Below, one piece after another: positions 6,899 through 14,401 of a stretch of DNA of 20,546 nucleotides (positions within the stretch are counted from its first letter, which is position 1; each line of letters starts with the position of its first letter). The notes beneath the pieces were generated by a model that was given only the letters and a program-made list of their open reading frames with translations, had not been told where the DNA came from and searched no databases. Source of the stretch: Bacillota bacterium (lineage in GTDB: Bacteria > Bacillota > UBA994); assembly GCA_018725535.1 (NCBI GenBank), contig QLUS01000015.1:1-20546 (forward strand), read 5' to 3'. The translations under genes were made by a program, and so were the position numbers.

Positions 6899-7846
6899 TT
6901 ATCTTGGGGAGTCTACTATTACGCGAACCTTGACCAAAGGCGGCGCGACTAAATATGCGCCAAGGGGCACAGATGGCGTCACCTCGACGGTCGTGCTTGC
7001 GGTAACGCCGGTCACATCAATGGGAATGACGAGTTCGGTTAAGTCGTGCAAGATATCAGGTGGCGCGGCTAGCGTAGCCTGCAAACTCGGACTTTCCGGA
7101 GCAGAGACAATCTCCAAACGCACGTTCTTGATGTCACCTCCTGGTTGCCCCCGAGTTTCAAGCCTAATAGGCAGGGACTTAGTGGGGTAAACAGGTTGAT
7201 GATACTCGACTGAGGCTGCACTTAAGGACACGTCGGATAGGCGCTGGCCGGTCACGTCAAGGGGGTGCAGCTCAGCACTAGCGGCAAGCGAATTAGTCAA
7301 GCCACTGGCATCGAGCCGGATTACGAGCGGGGCCAAGCGAGCGACAGCGCTTCGTCCTCCCGTGACCACGACAGAGCTAGGCGTGACTTGGTTAGGCGGA
7401 GCGAAATAGCCCGCAGGGAGACTCCCTTCAAGCAACAGCTTGACAGGCAAGGTAACCGAGACAATCTGATCCAGTGCGACTTCCACGCGAGTGGGAGCGC
7501 TGCTTACGGCCTCTACCCCGCTTGGGAGGGCTACTCGGACGCCGAGCTGGTGCGTACCCTCATTGAGTCCCGCCAAGTCCAAATAGACGACCACATCCTG
7601 CGCCTTCAAGCCGTCTAACACCTGTCGAGGGCCGCGCACAGTCAGAACCACAGCGCCAGTAGGTTGCCGCACTAAAGTCAGCCCCACCGGGCGATTGCGC
7701 ACTTCAAGCGTAACGGCGCTAAGTCGCCGCGTATGTAGTTCAACTACACCCGTAGGACTTTGAGTATACATGACAAAGAACCATAATACCAGTGCTAGCA
7801 CTAAAGCTAGGATATGGGTGCCAATGTCAGTGCGGTTAATTCTCAC
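6899..7846 (-). CDS. cdaR: YbbR-domain c-di-AMP cyclase regulator CdaR
   Basis: CdaR is a membrane-anchored protein that modulates the diadenylate cyclase CdaA. It has about 315 aa. One N-terminal transmembrane helix (about residues 11-27, ILALVLALVLWFFVMY) is followed by an extracytoplasmic region of YbbR repeats, with recurring segments such as LTVRGPRQVLDGL, VVVTGGRSAVARL and VKVRVIVDS at the end. I choose GTG 7846, which overlaps the cdaA stop as GTGA with GGGGGTGA upstream, rather than a GTG five codons earlier. The overlap suggests translational coupling with cdaA. glmM follows after 19 bases, the order found in Bacillus and Clostridia. Confidence 0.94.
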   Translation of the reverse strand: MRINRTDIGTHILALVLALVLWFFVMYTQSPTGVVELHTRRLSAVTLEVRNRPVGLTLVRQPTGAVVLTVRGPRQVLDGLKAQDVVVYLDLAGLNEGTHQLGVRVALPSGVEAVSSAPTRVEVALDQIVSVTLPVKLLLEGSLPAGYFAPPNQVTPSSVVVTGGRSAVARLAPLVIRLDASGLTNSLAASAELHPLDVTGQRLSDVSLSAASVEYHQPVYPTKSLPIRLETRGQPGGDIKNVRLEIVSAPESPSLQATLAAPPDILHDLTELVIPIDVTGVTASTTVEVTPSVPLGAYLVAPPLVKVRVIVDSPR

Positions 7847-8661
7847 ATCTTCACCCCCCACGGGAAACGGGAAGGTACCTGGTCAGGTTGCAGTGATTCC
7901 TCCAGCCGCTTAGCCAGCGAACGCGCATCAAGATGGCGGAACAACTTGCCGCCCTCCGCGAGCGAAATACTCCCTGTCTCCTCGGACACAACCACCGCTA
8001 AGGCATCTGTCTCCTCAGTGATTCCCAACGCGGCGCGGTGCCGTGTGCCTAGCTCTTGGTCCAAATTGTGATTCGCGCTGAGCGGCAGGTAGCAACCTGC
8101 TGCAGCTAGGCGCCCGTGCCGGATTACTACCGCCCCGTCGTGTAAAGGCGTGTTAGGTACAAAAGTGTTAGTCAAGAGCGCTATACTTACCACGGCGTCG
8201 ATAGTAACGCCCGTCTCAGTGTACTCCGTAAGCCCCGTTTCTCGCTCTATAACTATTAGCGCACCGGTACGCGTCTGACTCAGGGTTCCTGCTGCGTCGG
8301 CTACCAAAGCCGCCAGACGAGACCTCTCCGGCAATTCCGAAGCTAAGTGAAAGCGCTTACTTAAGATGCTGCTTCGTCCTAAATGCTCAAGCGCCCGCCT
8401 TAGCTCAGGCCAAAACAATATGGGCACAGCAACAAAACCAGCTGCTATAGTGCGCGAGAGCAGCCAGTTAAGTGTCCATAGGCCTAGGCGGTCGCTGATT
8501 ACTGTTACACCTAGCAGTACGGCCAACCCTTTGATTAGCTGTACCGCGCGGGTATCGCGGATAAGAACAATAAGGCGATAGAAGACATAGTAGACGATAG
8601 CTACATCGATTATGTCAAGCACGCGCACTTCTACGAGAACTTGCGAAAAAACATCCCACAT
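7843..8661 (-). CDS. cdaA: Diadenylate cyclase CdaA (membrane DAC)
   Basis: CdaA makes cyclic di-AMP from two ATP. It is a membrane protein of 272 aa (Bacillus CdaA is of the same length). About three hydrophobic helices lie at residues 17-34, 38-56 and 65-84. The cytoplasmic DAC domain carries HDGAVVIRHG (DGA at 175-177) and ELGTRHRAALG (RHR at 207-209), the two catalytic signatures, and both are intact. The start is ATG 8661 with GGGGAG about 9 bases upstream. The open frame extends to 8760, but that N-terminal stretch is not family-like and overlaps the TPR gene. The cdaR start overlaps its stop. Upstream are a TPR gene and an ECF sigma unit, which may link c-di-AMP to envelope stress here. 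Confidence 0.96.
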   Translation of the reverse strand: MWDVFSQVLVEVRVLDIIDVAIVYYVFYRLIVLIRDTRAVQLIKGLAVLLGVTVISDRLGLWTLNWLLSRTIAAGFVAVPILFWPELRRALEHLGRSSILSKRFHLASELPERSRLAALVADAAGTLSQTRTGALIVIERETGLTEYTETGVTIDAVVSIALLTNTFVPNTPLHDGAVVIRHGRLAAAGCYLPLSANHNLDQELGTRHRAALGITEETDALAVVVSEETGSISLAEGGKLFRHLDARSLAKRLEESLQPDQVPSRFPWGVKM

Positions 8662-8743
8662 TGACGCGTCTCCCCTTTCGCGCTGCCTACACGTTACCGC
8701 TTTACAGCAGTCAAACTTCTTCCTCAGGTGCCTGTTGCCGAAA

Positions 8744-9484
8744 CTAGTCTGGCTGGTCACCGACTTCCCTTAAGGCCAGCAAAATGTCTGCGTCCGCAGG
8801 CGCTAGCACTGCTGCCTGCTCTAAATGCAGAGCCGCAGCCGCTATATCGCCCAAGCGCAGGTGTGCTAACCCTAGGTTAAAACGTACTCGGCTGTCGTCT
8901 CGGTTTGACGCAAGGAAGTCCTGCCCATAGTCTATACATTTTTGGTAGTCCCCCTGATCAAGACACAGCGCACAGAGGTTAATGAGTGCCCGCGGGTCTT
9001 CAGGCCGCAACAACAGCACAGCCTTCCACTCTGCTTCGGCGTCCCGCGATTCCCTCCTCAGCACATGGACTTCGGCCAGTGTATGGTAAATTAACGGGTT
9101 GCTAGGCTGCAGCGCCTTGGCCTTGCGCAAGTGGAGTAGTGCCGCGTCGCTCATCCCCTGCAGCGCATAGACCTTCCCCAGAAAATAATGCGCTCCGACG
9201 TTTTTCTTATCTAGTTTCACGACGTGTTGCCAAGCGGTGATGGCCTCCTGAAACATGTTCTTCTCGGCATAGGCTATACCTAACAGGTAGTGGCCAAGGG
9301 ACTGCGCAGGGGCTAACTTCACTGCCTGCAAGAAGTGGGTTATAGCCTCGTCAACTGCGCTCTTTTGCATAAGTGCGACCCCAAGGTCATGGTGAGCGGT
9401 AGCGTTCTTGGCATCGCGCGCTAAAGTGTTCCGGCAGACGTTTATAATTCTCTCGAGCTGTTCGGGTGTGTACTTGTCCGTCAC
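8744..9484 (-). CDS. TPR-repeat protein
   Basis: This 246-aa soluble protein is made almost wholly of tetratricopeptide repeats, about six in tandem. Examples are AHHDLGVALMQKSAVDEAI, GHYLLGIAYAEKNMFQEAI, AHYFLGKVYALQGMSDAAL and VRFNLGLAHLRLGDIAAAA. I see no signal peptide, transmembrane helix or enzyme domain, so it is probably a protein-protein scaffold. GTG 9484 is used, with a G-run about 10 bases upstream. It shares one base with the stop of the restored anti-sigma frame (TAGTG), which supports coupling in one operon. cdaA starts 82 bases after it. Its partner is unknown; the anti-sigma protein or CdaA are the natural candidates from position alone. Confidence 0.85.
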   Translation of the reverse strand: MTDKYTPEQLERIINVCRNTLARDAKNATAHHDLGVALMQKSAVDEAITHFLQAVKLAPAQSLGHYLLGIAYAEKNMFQEAITAWQHVVKLDKKNVGAHYFLGKVYALQGMSDAALLHLRKAKALQPSNPLIYHTLAEVHVLRRESRDAEAEWKAVLLLRPEDPRALINLCALCLDQGDYQKCIDYGQDFLASNRDDSRVRFNLGLAHLRLGDIAAAALHLEQAAVLAPADADILLALREVGDQPD

Positions 9485-10010
9485 TAGCGCAATGCCCCCC
9501 TGACATAAGATCGTACCTCAAGCCCCATTTGTACAAGGCCAAAACGTAGCTGCGTGAGCCAGGATTGCGGCAGAACCCGGACTTCCCCCACTACTTCGCC
9601 CGGGGGCTCTCTATGCTTAGGTTACTTGCGGCAAGGTAAACCGTCCCTTCAATGCGACCCTGTACGCGCAGCTCCGTGTTGTAAACCCGGAGGTCTCCCC
9701 GCAGCACTTCCCCCGCTTTCACTGTGACTGTGTTGCCCACAAGCTCTATCCCGGCGTGCAGGTCGGTGCTCTCGACCATAGGCCTAGCACTATCCGTCAA
9801 GCCATAAAGCGGCGAACCCAAAAGCAATAGCAGTGCCGCAACAGCTAGAGCTGTACGCCACCTATGGAAGCGCGTCTTGCGCTCCGACAATCGCGGCAAG
9901 CGGGCTAGGAGCGATGCGGTAAATCCTACAGGGGCAGGGATGTCGGGCAGCGAGCCGAGTCCTTCTTCTAGCTGTTCATGTTTCGAGTTGCAGTAATAGT
10001 TACTGCTCAA
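9484..10010 (-). CDS. Anti-sigma-like membrane protein with bactofilin-like tail, frameshifted as sequenced
   Basis: The gene follows the ECF sigma factor, so it is the likely anti-sigma factor. The N-terminal cytoplasmic part (about 50 residues) has no clear zinc-binding HxxxCxxC motif. One transmembrane helix (about residues 60-77, ALAVAALLLLLGSPLYG) follows. The outer part reads VTVKAGEVLRGDLRVYNTEL, RVQGRIEGTVYLAASNLSIE, resembling the short beta-repeats of bactofilin/polymer-forming domains. In the frame as given it stops at 9591. Adding one C to the C-run at 9602-9606 continues it as PGEVVGEVRVLPQSWLTQLR and onward to TAG at 9486-9484, which overlaps the TPR start. The restored length is 175 aa. 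TTG 10010 has AAGGAGG 8 bases upstream; ATG 10034, overlapping the sigma stop, is the alternative. The function is inferred from position. Confidence 0.7.
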
Positions 10011-10033
10011 TGTGCGACCCTCCTTAGGAGTCA

Positions 10034-10596
10034 TTAATATCCGTTTTTGATCAAGGCTTGGCGTAAGCTCTCGCGTGCGCGGTGCAGCCTAGTCTTTACC
10101 GTGGTTACGGGCAGTTGGGTGACTTTGGCGATATCGTCATCGGACATATCGTGGGCAAAGCGCATAGGGGTACCATGCGGTACATAGGAGCAAGTTCCCA
10201 GAGCGCGGCTTCTAGCGCAGTCTGAAAGTCGTGAAACTCAGCCACTGCTTCCGGTCCTGGGGCCTGACTCTCTAACTGCCAACTCATGTCATTATCTTGC
10301 CCCATTTGGTCATCGAGATAGACGGTCTTCTTCCGCTTACGCAAGAAGTCTATGGCTAAATTCTGTGCGATGCGGTAAAGCCACGGCGAGAAGCGCATAT
10401 CTTGGTCAAAGGTGTGGAGATTACTGTAGACGCGGAGAAAGACCTCTTGGGCTAGGTCATTGGCGTCCTCCTTATTACCTGTCATGCGGTAGAGGAAGGC
10501 GTAAATCTTGTCTTTGTAGGTGTCAACGAGCTCAGCGCAGGCGCTTATTTCGCCGCGCTTAACTCGCTTTATTAGACTCGCCACAACCAGATCCAC
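10034..10596 (-). CDS. ECF RNA polymerase sigma factor (SigW/RpoE type), frameshifted as sequenced
   Basis: This is a sigma-70 family ECF factor. Region 2 is clear: YKDKIYAFLYRMTGNKEDAN (about 27-46), DLAQEVFLRVYSNL, and RFSPWLYRIAQNLAIDFLRK. In region 4 the frame breaks after APMYRMVP. One base is missing in the C-run on the minus strand (10167-10170). In the restored frame it reads RFAHDMSDDDIAKVTQLPVT, then VKTRLHRARESLRQ, a normal helix-turn-helix, and ends at TAA 10036-10034. The restored length is 187 aa, normal for the family. I start at GTG 10596 with GAGG 7 bases upstream; an autoregulatory-type promoter about 50 bases upstream excludes the longer frame to 10731. The anti-sigma gene follows directly. 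As given, the product would lack region 4. Confidence 0.87.
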
Positions 10597-10626
10597 AGCA
10601 GAACCTCTTCTCTCCCTTAATAGTAC

Positions 10627-10652
10627 TACGTGTTTTAATTCACGGTGTTTCA
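10627..10652 (-). promoter_or_regulatory. Sigma-W-type ECF promoter of the sigma operon
   Basis: On the minus strand TGAAAC (10652-10647) is separated by 16 bases from CGTA (10630-10627). This is the -35/-10 pattern and spacing known for Bacillus sigma-W and related ECF promoters. Transcription would begin near 10620, about 24 bases before the GTG at 10596, with the ribosome site between. ECF operons are usually autoregulated, so the gene product is the likely user. It would drive sigma, anti-sigma, TPR and possibly cdaA-cdaR-glmM-glmS. Confidence 0.7.
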
Positions 10653-10687
10653 TCTGATTCCTGCCCGCGTAGCGAATCATGGCTCTC

Positions 10688-10827
10688 GAATCGTGAATCG
10701 TGATAGGAAGCAAACAAAAATCAAAAAACAAAAATCAAAAAACAAAAATCAAAGACGAGGTGGCTTTCCGCTGGGCACGGAGCACGGAGCACATCTTTTC
10801 GCGTCGTAAGCCGTAAGCCGTAAGCAT
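10688..10827. repeat. Heptamer-period intergenic array (sigma / dehydrogenase divergent spacer)
   Basis: The spacer between the divergent sigma and dehydrogenase genes holds successive small tandem arrays, all with a 7-base unit. They are gaatcgt x2 (10688), aaaaatc alternating with aaaaaac over five units (10716-10750), ggagcac x2 (10779), and taagccg x2 plus taagcat (10807-10827). The blocks can be read in one continuous 7-base phase for 20 units. The part ggaagcaaacaaaaatcaaa also occurs at about 15442. Confidence 0.9.
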
Positions 10828-10862
10828 CTGCTATAATCAACCAGAGGAGTGTGAGCAATGAA

Positions 10863-11742
10863 ATGAAAAAGATAGCATGGATCGGAACAGGTGTCATGGG
10901 GAAACCGGATGGTGATGCATCTAATCAATGCAGGGTTCTCAGTAGCGGTCTTTACGCGTAGCAGTGCTAAGGCTGAGAACCTCAAAGACCGATGTCGCAT
11001 ATGCGCCACAATTGCCGAGGCAGTTGCTGATGCAGATGTCGTTATCTCCATGGTGGGGTATCCGAAGGACGTCGAGCAAGTATATGCCGGGGTTGGCGGG
11101 GTGTTTGAGGCCGCGAAAAAGGGAACGCTGTGCATAGATATGACTACGTCAAGCCCCACGTTAGCAGAACAGCTGTACCAAGAGGCGCGGTCAAGAGGTC
11201 TGCGTATGCTTGACGCCCCGGTCTCAGGCGGCGATATCGGCGCGGCGAATGCGACGCTGTCCATCATGGTCGGCGGTGATGAAAGTGACTTTGCGGCAGC
11301 CAAAGACCTGTTTTCCCTGATGGGCAAGACCATCACCTACGTTGGCAAAGCAGGGACGGGGCAGCACTGTAAGCTCGCCAACCAGATTGCCGTGGCCGGG
11401 AACACAGCCGCGATCACAGAGAGCATGCATTACGCGCGGAGTAAAGGTATGGGTCCGCATGTTGTCCTCCAGGCTATTTCAAGTGGGGCGGCAGGTTCCT
11501 GGCAAATCAGCAACAACGGCCCAAAGATATTGGCAGGAGATTTCGCACCGGGTTTCTTTATCCACCACTTCGTCAAGGACTTGGACTTAGCGGAAGAGGA
11601 GGCTAAGAAGGTCAGCATCTCCCTGCCCGTCGTCCACCAAGTGCTGATGATGTATCGTCAGCTGCTAGAAGCGGGCGATGGACAACTTGGGACGCAGGCG
11701 TTGTGTAAGGCGTATGGTGTGCGGGGGGCACATGGCACATAG
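10863..11742 (+). CDS. 3-hydroxyisobutyrate dehydrogenase-like (beta-hydroxyacid) dehydrogenase, frameshifted near the N-terminus
   Basis: This NAD(P)-dependent enzyme belongs to the beta-hydroxyacid dehydrogenase family (3-hydroxyisobutyrate, tartronate-semialdehyde or similar reductases). From ATG 10863 it reads KKIAWIGTGVMGKP with the dinucleotide motif GxGxMG. One extra G at 10907/10908 then shifts the frame, which resumes MVMHLINAGFSVAVFTRS. Further motifs are substrate loop DAPVSGGDIGA, catalytic-lysine segment GKAGTGQHCKLANQ, and a C-terminal helical domain with FIHHFVKDLDLA. The restored length is 292 aa, normal. A GAGGAG site precedes it. It is the only convincing plus-strand gene here. 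Its stop codon and last residues lie in a heptamer array. The substrate cannot be told from sequence. As sequenced, the only complete frame starts downstream of the nucleotide-binding motif. Confidence 0.87.
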
Positions 11743-11824
11743 CACATAGCGCAGGGGAGCAGCCAGCATCCGGCCACCGTCCGCCAGCCAGCGGCCAGCG
11801 GCCAGCGGCAAGCCACAAGCGAAA
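11727..11824. repeat. Heptamer-period array overlapping the dehydrogenase stop codon
   Basis: A series of 7-mers begins inside the coding sequence: ggcacat x2 and agcacat (11727-11747). It later becomes agcggcc x2 and agcggca (11790-11810). About 14 units fit one 7-base phase. The TAG stop of the plus-strand gene (11740-11742) is created within the ggcacat/agcacat block. Confidence 0.88.
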
Positions 11825-11826
11825 AC

Positions 11827-11866
11827 CAAAGCCCCGCCGTGCCGTAAGGCGCGAGCGGGGTTGATT
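11827..11866. terminator. Probable bidirectional terminator between convergent genes
   Basis: ccccgc (11832-11837) pairs with gcgggg (11855-11860) around an inner gcc-gtaa-ggc hairpin (11841-11850). On the minus strand the stem is followed by CTTTGGTTTTC, suiting the GTPase gene that ends at 11894. On plus it is followed by ttgatt, weaker but able to serve the dehydrogenase. It lies between the two convergent stops. Confidence 0.7.
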
Positions 11867-11893
11867 CGCTGAGATGGTTGCGAACTGCGTTGG

Positions 11894-13204
11894 CTAGAGT
11901 TTTGCCAAAACGTCTTGGAGCGTAGGCTTGCCGATTTCTTGCAGCTCGTAGCGTACACGGGTAGTGTTTTTGTCAATCTTGAGCACACGGCGCAAGTCAA
12001 TCGGTGTCGCGATAAGCACGGTGTCACAGGGAGTGGCCTCAATGGTACGTTTAAGCTCGGAGATTTGCTTTGCGCCGTAACCCATCGCGGGTAGAAGGGC
12101 TCCCATGTGGCTGAATTTTTCAAAGGTGGCCTTAATGGTGCCCACGGCATATGGTCTCGGGTCAACGAGTTCCGCCGCGCCAAACTTCTTGGCGGCGACT
12201 ACCCCCGCGCCATAGGCCATTTCGCCGTGCGTTAGGGTAGGACCATCTTCAATGACCAGTACGCGCTTACCGCGCAGCAGGTTCATGTCTTCCACAAAGA
12301 TGGGGGAAGCACCGTCAATGACGATAGCAGCGGGGTTAATCCGAGCGACACTCTCACGCACCAGCGAGACTGATTCAGGGTTCGCGGTCTCGATCTTATT
12401 GATGACGATGACATCTGCCATTCTCAGGTTGCTCTCGCCGGGATGGTAGAGGAGCTCGTGTCCCGGACGATGCGGGTCGACAAGGGTGATGTGCACGTCA
12501 GGCTTAAAGAACGGCGTGTCGTTGTTACCACCATCCCAGACAATCACGTCTGCTTCTTGTTCTGCGGCCCTGAGAATCCGCTCGTAGTCAATCCCCGCAT
12601 AGACGATGACGCCGCGGTCAATGTGGGGCTCGTACTCTTCACGTTCCTCGATGGTGCACTTATGATGATCAAGGTCAGCGTAACTGGCAAAGCGCTGGCA
12701 CACCTGCGCGGTAAGATCGCCATAAGGCATAGGATGACGCACTGCCACCACCTTTTTGCCCATAGCCTTGAGTGTATCGCAGACTTTGCGGGTGGTCTGG
12801 CTCTTGCCAACCCCAGTGCGCACCGCGCAGACCGCCACTATCGGCTTGTGTGACTTGACCATGGTTTGCGCGGCACCCAGCATACTAAAGGTCGCGCCTG
12901 CGGCGATAACTTGCGAGGCCTTGTGCATGACGTAAGTATGCGGTACGTCGCTGTAGGAAAAGACCACTTCGTCGACGTGCAGTGACTTAATTAAGTTCGA
13001 CAGCTCTTCCTCAGCGTAAATGGGAATGCCGGCAGGGTACAGCGGTCCGGCTAGCTCAGCGGGATAAACCCGCCCTTCGATGTCGGGGATTTGTGTGGCG
13101 GTGAAGGTTACGACTTCTACTTGGCTATCATTGCGGTAGCGCACGTTAAAATTGTGAAAATCACGCCCTGCGGCACCCATAATTAGTACGCGGCGTTTTT
13201 GCAT
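11894..13204 (-). CDS. P-loop protein of the cyclic 2,3-diphosphoglycerate synthetase family
   Basis: This 436-aa protein resembles archaeal cyclic 2,3-diphosphoglycerate synthetase and related bacterial 'predicted GTPases'. An N-terminal Rossmann-like part (RRVLIMGAAGRDFHNFN, residues 4-20) precedes the Walker A loop AVRTGVGKSQTT (about 127-138). A Walker-B-like VIVWDGGNND follows at about 220-229, then HRPGHE (about 245) and VIVINKIETAN (about 266-275), similar to a GTPase NKxD motif. The start is ATG 13204, with GGAGG upstream; a 14-codon upstream extension is not family-like. It follows ornithine carbamoyltransferase and carbamate kinase on the same strand. Bacteria are not known to need cyclic diphosphoglycerate, so the placement suggests another phosphoryl-transfer or regulatory role near carbamoyl phosphate. 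That is inference. Confidence 0.8.
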   Translation of the reverse strand: MQKRRVLIMGAAGRDFHNFNVRYRNDSQVEVVTFTATQIPDIEGRVYPAELAGPLYPAGIPIYAEEELSNLIKSLHVDEVVFSYSDVPHTYVMHKASQVIAAGATFSMLGAAQTMVKSHKPIVAVCAVRTGVGKSQTTRKVCDTLKAMGKKVVAVRHPMPYGDLTAQVCQRFASYADLDHHKCTIEEREEYEPHIDRGVIVYAGIDYERILRAAEQEADVIVWDGGNNDTPFFKPDVHITLVDPHRPGHELLYHPGESNLRMADVIVINKIETANPESVSLVRESVARINPAAIVIDGASPIFVEDMNLLRGKRVLVIEDGPTLTHGEMAYGAGVVAAKKFGAAELVDPRPYAVGTIKATFEKFSHMGALLPAMGYGAKQISELKRTIEATPCDTVLIATPIDLRRVLKIDKNTTRVRYELQEIGKPTLQDVLAKL

Positions 13205-13215
13205 TGGTGTTCCTC

Positions 13216-13414
13216 CGTTCGTTTGTGTGTTGTGTGCACTTTGCACTTGGCATTTTGCAGCGGCTTACGGCGTACGGCGTACGGCTTACAGCAGAAAGTA
13301 GAAGTAGCAAGCATCCGCGGCTTTGATTTTTGTTTTTGATTTTTGTTTACCCTCCGACTTACAACCTGACGGCCAGCGGCCAGCGGCCAGCGGCAAGCGG
13401 CAAGCGGCAGGCGT
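13216..13414. repeat. Heptamer-period array between argF/arcB and the P-loop gene
   Basis: About 200 bases of successive 7-mer blocks: ttgtgtg x2 (13223), cactttg, cacttgg and cattttg (13237-13257), ttacggc and gtacggc x2 (13265-13285), a T-rich block of tttgattttt type (13322-13348), then ccagcgg x3 and caagcgg x2 (13373-13407). It ends directly against the stop codon of the carbamoyltransferase (13415-13417). One base slip is visible in the T-rich block. Confidence 0.9.
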
Positions 13415-14401
13415 CTACAGCGTCGCTACCAAAACCGCCTTAATCGTATGCATTCTGTTTTCGGCTTCATCAAAGGCGACCGAGTATCTGCTTCTAAACA
13501 CCTCGTCCGTAACCTCGCGAATATCAAGGCCGCGCTGCATGGCTTCTTTGGCTACGCCGGTCTCGAAATCGTGGTAGGCGGGCAAGCAGTGCATAAAGAG
13601 AACGTCGCTGTTGCCAGTAGCCTTAAGCATATCCATGGTCACGCGGAAGGACGACAAAAGCTTAACCCTTTGCTCCATTTGTTCTTCTTCACCCATGGAC
13701 ACCCAGACGTCAGTGTAGATTACGTCTGCGCCCTTTAGGCAATCTAGTTGGTCGGTGATTTCAATCGTGGCGCCGGAGGCAGTGGCGACCTCACGTATCT
13801 TTGCTAACGTTACTTCTTGCGGCCACAGCTCTTTGGGGCCTAACGCCACATAGTGCATGCCCATTTTGGCCGCACCGTACATCCACGCATAGGACATATT
13901 GTTACGGGTGTCGCCTACATAGACCACTTTGACCTTGTGCAGTGGCTTGGCCACATGTTCTTCAATCGTCAAGAGGTCGGCTAGAATCTGCGTGGGATGG
14001 TCGACGTCGGTTAAGCCGTTCCATACCGGCACACCGGCAAAGCGAGCAAGTTCTTCGACTACCTTTTGCTCATAGCCGCGATACTCAATGCCATCGTAGT
14101 AACGCCCGAGCACCTTTGCGGTGTCCTCTAGTGATTCTTTTTTGCCCATTTGCGAGCTCTTTGAGTCAAGGAATGTGACGTGGCCGCCCTCGTCGAGGGC
14201 TGCTACTTCAAAGGCACATCGTGTCCGCGTGGAGGTCTTTTCAAAGAGCAGGACAATGCTCTTGCCCCGAAGTTTCTCCTCACTGATTCCGGCGCGCTTC
14301 TTGGCTTTAAGGTCTTTAGAGAGTTCAAGCAGATAGCGGATTTCCTCTTTAGAGAAATCCATAAGCGTAAGTAAGCTTCTTCCCTTTAGGTTTACTGGCA
14401 C
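13415..14401 (-). CDS. arcB: Ornithine carbamoyltransferase
   Basis: OTC interconverts ornithine plus carbamoyl phosphate with citrulline plus phosphate. It has 328 aa. The carbamoyl-phosphate site is STRTR (57-61) and HPTQ (135-138). The ornithine-side motif is FMHCLPA (about 269-275), and DEAENRMHTIKA lies near the C-terminus. The start is GTG 14401, overlapping the carbamate kinase gene by 10 bases, with GGGGAGGG about 7 bases upstream. Sequence alone does not separate catabolic ArcB from anabolic ArgF. The fusion-tight placement after carbamate kinase and beside ornithine fermentation genes favours the catabolic, ornithine-forming direction. No arginine deiminase gene is in the window. 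The name argF would be equally usual in automatic annotation. Confidence 0.94.
   Translation of the reverse strand: MPVNLKGRSLLTLMDFSKEEIRYLLELSKDLKAKKRAGISEEKLRGKSIVLLFEKTSTRTRCAFEVAALDEGGHVTFLDSKSSQMGKKESLEDTAKVLGRYYDGIEYRGYEQKVVEELARFAGVPVWNGLTDVDHPTQILADLLTIEEHVAKPLHKVKVVYVGDTRNNMSYAWMYGAAKMGMHYVALGPKELWPQEVTLAKIREVATASGATIEITDQLDCLKGADVIYTDVWVSMGEEEQMEQRVKLLSSFRVTMDMLKATGNSDVLFMHCLPAYHDFETGVAKEAMQRGLDIREVTDEVFRSRYSVAFDEAENRMHTIKAVLVATL

Noticed and set aside
9484..10170. Programmed ribosomal frameshifting in sigma or anti-sigma.
   Set aside because: No slippery heptamer with downstream structure was evident, and no such case is known to me for these families; missing bases at runs are simpler.
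10597..10731. N-terminal extension of the sigma factor, including a start at ATG 10653.
   Set aside because: It would lie upstream of the predicted ECF promoter start and partly in the repeat spacer.
10832..10837. TATAAT upstream of the plus-strand dehydrogenase as its promoter -10 box.
   Set aside because: No TTGACA-like box lies at the proper distance, and the implied start (about 10844) would fall in the ribosome site.
13216..13414. Repeat-rich spacers as CRISPR arrays.
   Set aside because: Units are 7 or 14 bases, contiguous and degenerate, with no unique spacers and no cas genes nearby.
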